From Phoronis australis (Eukaryota; Phoronida; Phoronidae), in contig NMRA01000332.1 of assembly GCA_002633005.1 (NCBI GenBank), positions 1 to 64,000 of the forward strand: 64,000 nucleotides of DNA. The letters run 5' to 3'. Shown here piece after piece: positions 25,416 to 37,500 of the stretch. Numbering within the stretch: the stretch's first letter is position 1; each line of letters begins with the position of its first letter. The notes under the pieces are model-generated. The model had not been told where the DNA came from, searched no databases, and saw only the letters and a program-made list of their open reading frames with translations. The position numbers and the translations under genes were made by a program.

Positions 25416-25692
25416 CACCAGAGGAGCGGATCCAAGATATGAGTNNNNNNNNNNNNNNNNNNNNNNNNNNNNNNNNNNNNNNNNNNNNNNNNNNNNNNNN
25501 NNNNNNNNNNNNNNNNNNNNNNNNNNNNNNNNNNNNNNNNNNNNNNNNNNNNNNNNNNNNNNNNNNNNNCCCCCCCCCCCCCCCGGCCCCAATCCCTGGG
25601 TGCGCGAATAGCTAGTCAGCAATTCGCGCACCCCGAACTTCCAAATGGTACGTGGGAGAATTGCCCCCCCCTTTTAAATCCACCACTGCACC
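25416..25692. mobile_element. hAT-type MITE interrupted by an assembly gap
   Basis: Left end CAGAGGAGCGGATCC, right end GGATTTAAAAGGGG when read in reverse (plus: CCCCTTTTAAATCCACCACTG). The interior holds the run of Ns and a poly-C tract, which probably caused the gap. Confidence 0.5.
25445..25569. other. Assembly gap (125 N)
   Basis: Run of N followed directly by 15 C. It lies upstream of both the transglutaminase and TRIR, so a short first exon or a promoter could be lost here. Confidence 0.98.
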
Positions 25693-26133
25693 AGAAGGTG
25701 CGGATTCAGAACCTTGATATCTCGCCCCATGCCCCAACCGTACCGTACAGCGCGCGCCGAGGCCTCAGTACTAATGACGCGGAGACCCGCGATCGAGTGT
25801 AGGGCCTATTGCTCAATTTTCACTCATCTCTTTTGAATAACACATAGCAGACCATTGAAAATTATAATTGTGGGAGTAGTCTAGGCCTATTAAAATTAAG
25901 TTAGACTGCATCGGTTCAAGTAATTTGAAGTCACTGTTTCGAACTCAGCACGGCGCAAAACGTCGGGAAACATTAGATGGCGCTGTAGTTTAGTTGCCTG
26001 GTCCTCCTTGAATGTGTAACGTCAAGGGTCTGACCAGAACCAGTATGACAAAGCCCGGATGATAAGCATGCAAGGAGATGCCAAAGACTAGTCGCGAACC
26101 CTTTTCAGAAATATTCTCATAAATGTTTCTAAG

Positions 26134-28617
26134 ATGAACACAAACAAGTTTGCCAACGATGGAAGCTTCATGGAAATTTTCAAGAGGAAAATGGAGGAAG
26201 AAAAAGCTAAGAAAGTCGGCGAATACCATTCAAAATTGGACTCATCGCCAGCGGAATCCGACAAATCGTTGCACTCTGACTCTAAGCCTAAGGAAATTTC
26301 GAGCAGTAGGCCTAATCATACTGCTACGGACGAATCTAAAAAAGATGAACTCATTCCTGATACAAGTGGAACACTCAAAGACTGCACTGGGACCAAGAAA
26401 AAAAGTTTACCTTTTGTAAGAGCAATTGGTATCCGTTACGAATCAAATCATAAGACACTTCATGAGAAATGTTTTCAATGTAAACTTGTAGTAAAACTTG
26501 CACAAGATGTTTTCAAATGGATGAAGATGTTTTACCTGAGTAGTCCTAAAGCAGTATCCAGCTGTGTTAAGGGCGGAGTGCATGAACTCACTAGAATAAC
26601 TTTGTCCAACTATTAAAGTGTCCAGCTTGTGTGAGTTTTACTGTAAGTACATAGCAAATCAAAACTATATTTTGGAAGAAGCTCTTGATCTAATTGTTCA
26701 TGATATGATGACATTGAGCTATGCACATGATTTGGTATCATTTGATTCTTTGATCGTTATCATACCAAGAATACAAAAAAATGTCTCCTACCTCGTTCCC
26801 TTTGTATTAATTGTCATCAAATTGCTTGCACTATTTCCCGGTAGTGATACTGCCATGTTGAATGGAAGGAGTCATCTGGCAGCCAAAAACTGAACTAAGC
26901 TATCCACACCCATATTCTGTAGGCGTCGCTCTTCATAAGTTCAAACGTTGACCCTGAGCCCGAGCTATGGCCCCAAGGGGCTGAGTTCCTGGTACGCATC
27001 TGCTAACAAGAACACGCAAAAAGGGGTTGTTTTCGAGGGTCAAATTTGTGAAAAGGGTATCACTTCAAAGAATTTCATGGAAAATAGGTCAAATGATCAC
27101 AACTGTATAAATTTATGGAAAAGGGTGAAATGCTGCCATGCGTCCATGTTATCTCGGTAAAACTTAAGGGCAGTCTCGCAGGCAAACACCATTGACAATC
27201 GATGTTGCTGTTTCATTCATTAGCTACATATGTCACTGTATTTTTGAGTTACACGAACTTGGCAGTGTGAACTGGGAAATAGCACGAATAGAAATTTGGC
27301 GATGTAATATTGAGGAAATGTTGTAGAGGCACATTCTTACATATTTGGAATGAGAATGATAGGCAAAGTCGAACGATACCGAAATTATGTGTGTTGGTTA
27401 GTATGTCATATTGAAAACAATTACCAATTTCTTTGTATCATACTAAATAAGTTATGAGGAGTTGTCTGTTTTTCTACAGCACTGTCAACAACATGGTTCT
27501 ACTCTAGACAGCAGTAACCTTGTAAGTTCAGTATTCAGTCTCGCAAAAAACATTATTCTTATTGAGAGCATATGCAACTCCTTCTTTCCACTTCAGACCG
27601 AGCGTGTGTACAATAATATAGCATTCACGTTAGTCTGCATTCAGCCAACTTTGATATAGACGTGCAGAGCTCAGTGCTGTCAGTACTTTCACAGGTGGGG
27701 AAACGAAGAGGTGGGCCACCAGCACTTAAGACAGGGGCAGTCAAGAAAAGGAAAGAAGAACCCAAGGTACCTGGGCTTTCAGAAATTTCTAAATTGGGAC
27801 TACTTTAGTTTTAGTTCCTCCTTAGTTTTCTATCACCACTGGAGATGGCGCTTTAATTGAAATCTCTATTCTTAGTGTGATTGCACTCGTAGTTACTCAG
27901 GGCTCGACGTAAGCGAGTAGATGCTCAAAAACAGTGTAAGAAAAAGCACAACTAGCAAATTGACCTCACTTGTATTATTCAAATGGTCGTCACAATTTAT
28001 CATTCAAGTATGCCGTTACTAGTATTTTCTAGTGGACATTTTCGCCTGTCGAGTGCTGTTAATCTGGTTAACACTGGTGTCTTGAATTAAAAGTTAATGG
28101 TGTATTGATGTCACTGTGCTTTCATTTTTAGTCTTGTGGGAGAGTTTGTTGAAAATTGTTTATAAAGTGTGTTGTAAAATGACCCATTCTGAATTAACAG
28201 GTAGCTTAGTTAGTTTCGATGCCACATACATTATCATGCTGCAAAATCATAGTTTCCATGGTGGTGATTAGTTTATGTCAAGTTTATTGTATTATGGCAG
28301 TTCTTGTGTTGATCAGTGTACTACAGATTTTTCATGCAATGTTTTTCCACCTTCACAGAAGAAGAGAGTGCAGTTTTAGACAATGCCACTGAATGACCGA
28401 TGTGTTTTGTCTCCTGAGGCTACTGCAGACGTGTTCAAATTTTTAAAAATTTGGGACTTCCATTTAAAGAACACACTTGCCACCATCAATTTCACTGTTC
28501 TACTTTCAGCATGAAGCAGTTGGTACTGATGCGTGGTCGAAGTACATGGCCGAGGTCAACAAGTACAAATCAACAGCATGTCAGGATGAGGACAGGACAA
28601 CACCACTGGTGAAATAG
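26134..28617 (+). CDS. TRIR: TRIR (C19orf43) orthologue, three coding exons
   Basis: Exons 26134-26415, 27695-27766 and 28510-28617 (TAG 28615-28617); 282+72+108 nt gives 153 aa, against 176 in human. Every junction is phase 0 with GT-AG ends. Three family blocks are visible: FANDGSF-E-FKRKMEEE at residues 6-23, VGKRRGG then LKTG-V-K at the exon 1-2 junction, and the C-terminal GTDAWSKYMAEVNKYK and DEDRTTPLVK. Between blocks 1 and 2 is a polar, Ser/Lys-rich, probably disordered stretch. The human protein (telomerase RNA component interacting RNase) is a small 3' exonuclease on RNA; that role here is by homology only. The gene is divergent from the transglutaminase and convergent with AP3D1. 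Confidence 0.93.
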
Positions 28618-30378
28618 ACACATTCTACAGTAAAACTCGTTGTCGGATCCAACCAGACCACGAGGTTTTATCTGAAAGCTAAAACAAAGTTCTGTGATGG
28701 GCAGAATCTAGCACAGCTCATGAACGTAGCTCTTCACTCATGAACATGGATGACAGACCCGTAAACTCAATTCATTGACTTACAACTGTGATCCCACATT
28801 TGCAAAACATAAAGTACAACCTGTCGACGCAGCTGGCACACAATTTGCTGAGTCGTGCTTCTGATTCTTAGTCATGGAAATCAGTAAGGTGTTTTATGGG
28901 AGCGTACATGTAATTAGTGTTTATTAGTCAAGAGTGTTGAGTTTACAGGTCAGTGAGCCACGTCCATGAATGTGTGTTGTTCGGGTAGCCATTGTGGCAT
29001 TTTGTGAGGCATGAAGCCCGTGGATTTGTCCCTCTTTCATCATCATAATACTAACCTGTTACTGCGGTCACCTGAAGTAAGACCTCGTGCAGCTTTTCCA
29101 GGTGCACAGCTGTGTACCTCGTGCGAGATGCAACAAGATGACGATTTGTCCCATTTTTCTTTAAGTTTGTAAACCCACAAGAGATCTGTTGGCTGTTAAG
29201 TGAATGTAAATTTAAGAATTTTCGAATTGTGACATAGTGACTCGCCACTCACTTTAGTTCCCTAAATGTTAAGCATCCAACATGCAATGAGAGATCATGT
29301 CATAAACTGCATAAAAATTTAGATCTGCTCTTGAGCCGAGTTTTTCACAAAATACATTACATTAAACAACAATCAACTTTAGGCACTTACACATAAGCCA
29401 GAGACAACCAAACTTTTTTTAGAAGCTCGACCATTCGCATCTTTATTTGAAGGATGCCATGCTGTTGGGTAGTTTTTCAAGTAGAGTTATGAGCAAGGCA
29501 AATATTGTGCCCTTGTTTTCAGATTGCTTTACAGAACTTATCCGGGTCAGTTTCTGTACCAGGTCAAAGAACAGCAGAACACAGTTTAACCTCGTAACAG
29601 AGTACAAGGGATCTTTGAAATTCCAACATTATAACGGTAGTTGAGACCAGGGTAGACTTGTATGCTTGAGGTAAAGTGGGACTTGCAGGTTGTCGTTAAC
29701 TGTGTACCTTGCGCCAAAGTTAGGTTGTATATACACATTCACAATACGAGGTGGAACAACTGTTGAAGTGTTATTTTATTTAGTATCTCATGAAGAAGAT
29801 AGCCAATTTGTTATGACGTATCATAGGTTGTAAATATTTAGATTGTCGAGATCAGTTGACATAAGTAAACAAGAAATTAAAGATGTGTTTATTTGTATTT
29901 TTATATTAATCATAAAATACAATATTCAAATTTGTCTTTTTAACAACAATGAATCCTCCATGATTCCTTGCACCATACTGTCAAGTGCACAGTTAAAACC
30001 GGCACAAATGTTATCAACAGCCAATTATTAACAATTTGTCACTTGTGCAACCGTATCCTGGCCAACTTATACCAAGATCATATCGAACCATTATACTGGA
30101 ATTGCATGCACATAAACTATGTCAAAGTCATTGACAGTTAAACAGATACTTGTGTAGGGTTATGATAACATAGCTACACTTGCTGACCAACTCTAAATGA
30201 ACAATAAGAATGCTTTAGTTATGCCTCAGCTAAGTAATGCTGCATTTGCTTAGAGTGTTTGGCGACTTAAGTTACAAAATCGTTTTAAAATTAAGAAACA
30301 AACGAGACTAGAGAGAGCTCAGAAACCAACACCTTGAAAAGTTGTAACCATACATACATAGGCATGATGATATCACAG

Positions 30379-30402
30379 TGAATGAATGAATGAATGAATG
30401 CA
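30379..30402. repeat. (GAAT)n microsatellite
   Basis: About five GAAT units between the TRIR and AP3D1 3' ends. Confidence 0.85.
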
Positions 30403-30972
30403 TGCAGCCTACAGCTGATGCCATTCATATGCAGCAGTGTCTGCAGGCAACAATTAAGTCTCCGGCCTTCCTAACGAGAACCAAAATGGCATCTTTCACA
30501 GAGCAAAGTTAGCTGGTAACCTGAACAGGCAATTTGTTACTACTATCTCTGTCAGGATAACGGACAACTTTACTTTCTGAGCATACCACCAGCAGTAATT
30601 CTCCGTAAACTGAATTTTTTTTACTATGTTGAAAGAGTTCTTTACAACACTCACTGATACGAAAGTTTCTCCCAAGATGGTGAGATGGCAGTTGGGATCA
30701 ATCCTTCACTGATTTATCCACAAACCAACATCTTGAGAACTGAAACTGACATTAGATTATTGACTGATGTACTTTCCAATGTGAACTAATTATGTGAAAT
30801 CATCTAAACAGCAACGGAAAACCAAGATGGCATCAAACCTATCTTGCTTCGCCTGAAGCAAGATAACTCCCCACTTGTGCTACATGTACACAACTTGTAT
30901 TGCTTACTTCGGACAAGTTGTCTAAATCTCTGTAATGACTAGTGCTCAATCCTAAAGCAGATGACACACCTC

Positions 30973-30978
30973 TTTATT
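30973..30978 (-). terminator. Candidate polyadenylation signal of AP3D1
   Basis: TTTATT on the plus strand (AATAAA on the coding strand), about 575 bases after the AP3D1 stop. Other plus-strand TTTATT sites lie further away near 29442, 29776 and 29887. Motif evidence only. Confidence 0.35.
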
Positions 30979-31553
30979 GAATCCTCAAAACCCAGAAACT
31001 GCTGCACACATTAGTAAAAATTTACTGTACACTTCAATTATACACAAACTACTGAAATGAAAACCAACACAATTCAAGTACCCCGTTCACATGGTGATGG
31101 TTTGACCTTAAGGCTCGCCAAAAATACTGCACTTCCATATGGATTAACAGGAGCGTATCCATTCTTATGACCTCTTGACAAATAGTTAGATTTCCACCAA
31201 TTTATAATCACATAAAATGTGTGCGATCATAGTTCAGGAACAACACGAGACTACTAATTAACCAGCAAAACTGACTGTTTACACAAGAGGAGAACTTGCA
31301 TAAGAACACACACGTAAACACTGGAGGACCAGATGTTAATCCGCTATGAAATGAACAGTGTATGAACAATAACATTTATCATGCCAACGCTACTACCAGA
31401 TAAGACTGCTAACGCAAATGCATACTAGCTCCTAATGAAATGTTAAAAAGAAGACCTGTGATGCCAGATTTTTTTGGAGTAGATGATTTGTTTGAAGGAC
31501 TCCTACATTAGCCAACCACAATAACTTAACAAACAAGTTAACTTAGAAGAAAT

Positions 31554-34500
31554 TTAACTCGTTTCAGAAAGAACTGCCTTGATATCGTCGAAAACATTTG
31601 AGAGAAGGGTTGCATCAGTACTCTTTCCATCCAAGCTCAAACCTTTGTTCGCCTGTAAAATAAAACGATTAAGTGTACCTAATTAAAATAACGTAGAAAA
31701 TAAATCTGAAACTAAATAAGGCAATCCAGACCCTCCCAAGGATACTATTGTTTCACGAAATGTAGAACATAAATCGGTAAATAAAACAACAAGAATGGAT
31801 CAACTGAAATTTGAAATTTTCGGATGTAATAACTTCCTTTGTCAACAGAAACAGAAACAGAAATAGTAATGGGAACAGCTGCAGACATTTTCTACGATAA
31901 TGTATGTCTAAGGATTTGAGATATGTGCCTACCAAGGATTCTTAAAAGAGTCCTCCATTAACAAAGAACCCTTATGGGAGGATCTTCCAAAATCAAAAAG
32001 TTTGAAAAGGTCTCCCATGGTGTTTGGACTTCTATTTCAGTACCTAAATTGCCAACGGAGTAAATCCTAGTTGGCATTTTGAGTAATCCTGAGCGCAATA
32101 TCAAAAATACCATCAAGAATATTTGTTTCTCACTGGTTTGTTGTGTGATGTCTACAACAAAGCCTAGGATATGAAAGTTAAAACAGAAGCTTTAATAGTC
32201 TCACCAGCTGTTTAACTAGAACGCAGACATGGTGCCCCTGTATCGTCTTGGCATACAACGAAGCGTTTTCTTCTACCTGCTCAACAACTGGAAACAAAAA
32301 GTTTAATCAGGTTACACGTCTTGAATGGACTATGAACACTAAATTTTCATATACAAGGGACCTCACTTAACTCGGCACCTTGAGGACTACAAAAACACCA
32401 CATCTCCGAGTATCATCATCCCTTTTATGATTCAAGACCGATATACATATGTTGCCATAGCGATGATGGCCGGATACATCAATTTGCACATCATCGATTT
32501 CTGACGAACAGAATTGAGTAGTCTGATAAAGTTCAGATACACGTTTTCGTCATGATTAAATTCATATTTCAAATCTAATTTCATTGTAAATGAGTTTTCC
32601 TGTGACTATCAGTAAAGTTTGAATAAAAACAACTACCAAAAACTTCGCAAGGGCTGTTCCAGTAAAAAAATGTATGATAGGGGGAAGGCACTTTCATTTC
32701 TTACCCACTGCCCATATTTTTCTTTAATTTCTCCCACCATAACCCATAACTTTTAATTAGGTTGAAATATAAAGTGGTTTTTGAGATATTAATCAACCTG
32801 TCTTGTCAAAAACTAAAATGGCCAACAGGGGTTCTACAGCAGCCAAATCCGTCCGAAAATCAACTGCTGCTGGTGCATACATGTACCAGCCATCTATCGC
32901 TACGCCAAATGTCATCATGATCTGTTGAGCAGTTTCAAGATAATCGACAGACAATCAATGATTCGAGCAGTCGAAAACTAAGAGGGGGTGTCACAGTAGT
33001 TGAATTCGTCCAAAAATTGACTGGTGCAGACACATTCTTGCCATATACCTATTTCGAATTTCTTCGTGATCCGCCAAGCAATTTTTGAGATAATCAGTGC
33101 ACAAGGAATGGCTTCTCAAAACAAAGCGGCCAACATGGGGTATCAAGGTAACCAAATCTGCCTGAAAATTGACTGGTGCTGTCACATCCCAGCCAAGTAC
33201 CTCTATACTAAATTTCATCATGATCCACCAAGCAGTTCTTGAGTTAATTGATGGACCGGCCACAAAGTTTTTCTGGGTGCAGAGAAATTCCATGTTAGAT
33301 CACAACTCATGTCAGTTGCCACAAACTTGGTTTTCAAAGACACCTGTGAGTAATATTTTAGGCAGCCAGCAGGTGTTTATGTCGAGCATGTGTCTCTGTA
33401 ATTTCAACAAGATTTTCTCAATTTCATGGATCTATGAATCTCGAACTGTTTCCACGAACACTTTAGGTTGCTATGCCAAGTGAACATTGAACTTGGCTAT
33501 CCGACTCCTCATACTTTTAACTTAAAAAATCATCAATTTTCTTAGATATGTTAACACCAATTTAGTGTTGCAGTAATTTTCATTCTAATATGACTGCAGT
33601 CCGTCTCAACCACATGGGCTTGTAATCAAGTTGCCCATGACTTGATCAATGGCATAGCATACATACTGCAACAAGGGCTTTCTTGTTTTGTTTTGTTTTG
33701 TTTTATTTGTTTCGGGAGATTTTTGGGTATCTTCCTATTGAATTTTTGGTGAGTTTTGATTTCTTTAGAGATGTGGTGGACTGAGAATACCCACTTTTCT
33801 ACACTAACAGAAAAAACACAACCCAGTTTTAATGATTAACTTCTTTCAAGGAGGACCACCCATAATTTTCTTTGGAAGACCAGTATCCATAACTTTTTAT
33901 TTCAACTGCAGTCCCCCTCCCACAAGGATTTTGCTGAAACAGCCCTATTCACTTGTGTATATTTTTCAAGTTTTCTTGACTACTCAAACGCATCGCACAT
34001 AGGTGATGTGCTCAAGCTCCACAATTTGGCGCAAGCTGATTGAATCTTTACAATTCTATCCTGACTTTGACTGGCGGCTCTTCGCAACATTGTTTGTTAC
34101 AAAGCACACTAGTTTGCATGAAACCAACCTGTAAATACCCATGACCATTGGTGATGACTTGCGTGGAAAATTTTACACGTAAATGTCAGGACAGATTCTA
34201 CTTTCGGGGACTTAACAGCGAATGCTTACATGTATATGAACATGCCTGAAATCGGGACCAACAAGAAATGACGACTTATGTAGACTGATGAGTTATGAGA
34301 TAACGAGTTAAGCTAGGTGGCTTGTATAACCCTATTGTCATCAGTTTGCAACCTCTACTAACCACGTATCACAATTGTGACTTTGTCCTAAATGAAAACA
34401 TGGAATATCATAAGAACGAACTATGAGCCATAGAGCATATCCACTAAAGCATCTGCTCGAACAATTAAATTGTACCACCAAACCACAATTATATCATAAG

Positions 34501-37500
34501 TATGAAAAAATCACGCCAATATGTTGCATAAGCAAGTGGTTTTCTTTAAAGAGGCATGGAATGCGAAAGCTCATCAAAAATGGTTTAAACAATTCATGAC
34601 GAATGTGCCATCTCGCAATGTTTAGTACAGCGTAATTCACTTTACCCAGTGAGACAATTTCCAAAAAGATCACAAAATTTACAATTTTCGAAATACTCCA
34701 GATGGAAAATCTCTATGGTTACCACAGAGTTTCTAATCTCCCTCCTACATGATAAATATGTACATGCGCTCACAATCAGTTTCTTGTATTCGTTTGAGGT
34801 CAAATGTTACATTTTCCATATAAGGGAAATGTGCTATGGCTATGTCTTGCCCTACCAAATAAATAGATATGTTTTTCCTTGTGGGACAAAAATCGACGAA
34901 GTGGCGAGCACTAGACAGCTTGTTTTTTAAAATTTGAAAGTAAACAAACGTTAACAATTCTTACGAACAAACTCTAAAAATACCAGGTGAGCAAGTTGAA
35001 TTATGTTTCATAAGCAGAGAACTACTTTCAATATTGCAATATAGTCTGTTTATTGTTTAAGTCGTTCCTTAATTTTGATCAAAATTGTACGGTATAATGA
35101 GGCTCTTAAGATATTCCTGTAGTCTAAACACCTAGCCGACATATCAATATTTCTTGGATGAATGTGAAAGAGGAAGCAAGTGTAAACCAACAGCAGCGAC
35201 ACTTCCACGTCATCCGAGCTAACAGCCAATCAGATTTGTAGAGAAAGGAATTGTCATCTACAACATGGGAAAAGCTGAACGCAAGATGCCATTCACATTG
35301 GGTACATGTTTACTTACTACTGAAATGATTGTGGAAGCAAATCTTTGCTAATATATGTGAAAATTCGCTGTCGGCAGTGTTGAATTTCGATGAGTACTTT
35401 TCTGCTAGTTTGCCGCTTGCTAATAATTCGGTGAACTGGGAGCTGAAACACAACACACAAGTTAGACTACCTGCACCACATAATAACTTAGAAATCAGAG
35501 AGCTGAAGAAAAGTAAAAATTTGGCTAACTCTGAAACATAATACCTTAGGAAAGGCCGGTCAGATTTACATGAACCTATCAAATACCCTAATTTTATAAT
35601 ATCCAATTTATATAACCTTATTTCCAAAACATCGTTGCCAATTTATTTGTAAGAGTGTTCGCATAAGGCACCACTAAAATAATAATTTTTGTACTCCTTA
35701 TGGTAAAAAATTCGAATTACATGACTGAAAAATGAAAAAATATTTCAGAAAACCATAACAGCATTTTCAAGACTTTAAGTTTCATTAGATTCTGATCAGC
35801 CATATCTGAGATGTGGTTTTCCAAAGTTAGTCAAATTTAGACGATTTTCTTGGGTCCTTGATTTACTCGCCTGTCTTAATAGTTAGTATGAATTATTCGC
35901 CTGTCTTAATAGTCAGTAAAAATACACTAACGCCAAAAATAACAGGGTAAAATTTCCTTCAATTTCCAAGTTGCGCTTTGTTCTCTAAAAAGAATGTGAG
36001 GAATTGTTAGTTAAATGGTCTGCTTTTACAAGAGGGACAATTGAAGAATTTTCATGACAACAAACATAACTTGTATGAAATGATATGATAATTTATCATC
36101 CCGAACATTTGTAACAAATGAGCTTTGGTTAGTATACATTATTGATACTGTTGGTTAGTATACATTATTGATACCGTTGGTTTGCTAAATCATCAATAAA
36201 AAGACGATTGAATCAATAGCTGATTGGTATAATGGCAAGGATAAACTTCTACATGCTTTATACTATTTAAAGAAAACTTAAAGTTTTGTAGATAATTGAC
36301 TGAATTCATAGACTTGTTGACAAACTCCTACATGAGCTTAAGTCAAAAATCAAATCGTACAGGCTTCCTGCTTTGAGATAAAAAATACAAGCACTTTCAG
36401 TCGAGAGGAACCATGGAAATAAGTGCGAACATTTTATTTGATAGAAAAAAAAATCAGCTTGATGTTGTCTACAACAGACATTCAAAACGCAGACAACACA
36501 CTCACCTGTTACATGGAATTGGTAATAAATACGAAGAGACTGGAAAGCTCAGACGGAAATCTATCTTATCGTGGGTGCTTCCCTCTTCAGTCTGAAACAA
36601 GAAACATCAACAAAACAGTCAGTTACAGCTAACAAAGAAACGCTAATGAACTTAAAAAAAATTGTACAATTGCTTTTTGAACATGCAAAAATCGAACCTT
36701 CACTTAACACATTCAGAGATCTGTGGAATGTTTGTTCTACTTCATGCCCTTTTCCCTTCTGATAAGGTGGATGAGGGTAGTCCAAATGAACAGTCCCACT
36801 ACATCCAAATAATGCAAGTTTTTGAGTATTGATTTCTGGGCTTTGGAAAAACAGACAAACCACTGCTGCTGAAGACTGTTCAAGAGTCTGCGATCTGTTC
36901 AATTCAATATACCAAAGTAATACGACCAATAGTCCAATGGGGGAACAGACTAATTCTATGATTGAATAATAGGTGGAGATGCTATAGCATTCACATGCTT
37001 CAATGAGGTTCACATGTTGTGCAGTTAAAGCATACGATGGCTTACAATCTTTTTCTGCTCGTTTAAAGTTGTACATCTTAAACACCAACTTTTATACAGC
37101 AGATATTGCAGACCAAATTGGGACAATTGGACACATTTATGCCACAACAAGTACCTTAACAATGTAGGTGAGAGTACCCTTTAACTTCTGAGTCATGCTA
37201 ATACTTTGCACTTGAAATGCAAACTGTCCCTCGTTCTGGGCACCTGGTAGCAGGATGAATGGCACTTTGACCGGATCGTGTTGGGAAGCTCCAACCTAGA
37301 AACCATAATGGTGACACATGAATGACAAGCAAACTATTCACTGACACGCTCAACCTTGAGCATGACCTACAAGTCAATTATGTAACAGACAGATAATTAG
37401 ATGATGTTGGATATTGAGCAAAGCTGCAATATACTACATTACTTATAAATAGCACTTGATCCTTGCCTCCTTGATTCAAACTGACAAAAAGACACAAACA

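Larger units (their letters stand above)
28618..31553. other. Convergent 3' region between TRIR and AP3D1
   Basis: Contains the TRIR 3' UTR from the left and the AP3D1 3' UTR from the right. No AATAAA hexamer on the plus strand was seen close to the TRIR stop. No further coding sequence is recognised. Confidence 0.6.

Noticed and set aside
33024-33483. Open frames on both strands
   Set aside because: They fall in the diverged modular repeat and its flank; no family resemblance.
36561-37088. 175-codon open frame on the minus strand, also open (144 codons) in the second copy at 38722-39156
   Set aside because: It lies in the intron between two AP3D1 exons and overlaps one of them in another frame. 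Differences between the copies are mostly amino-acid changing, so there is no sign of coding constraint.
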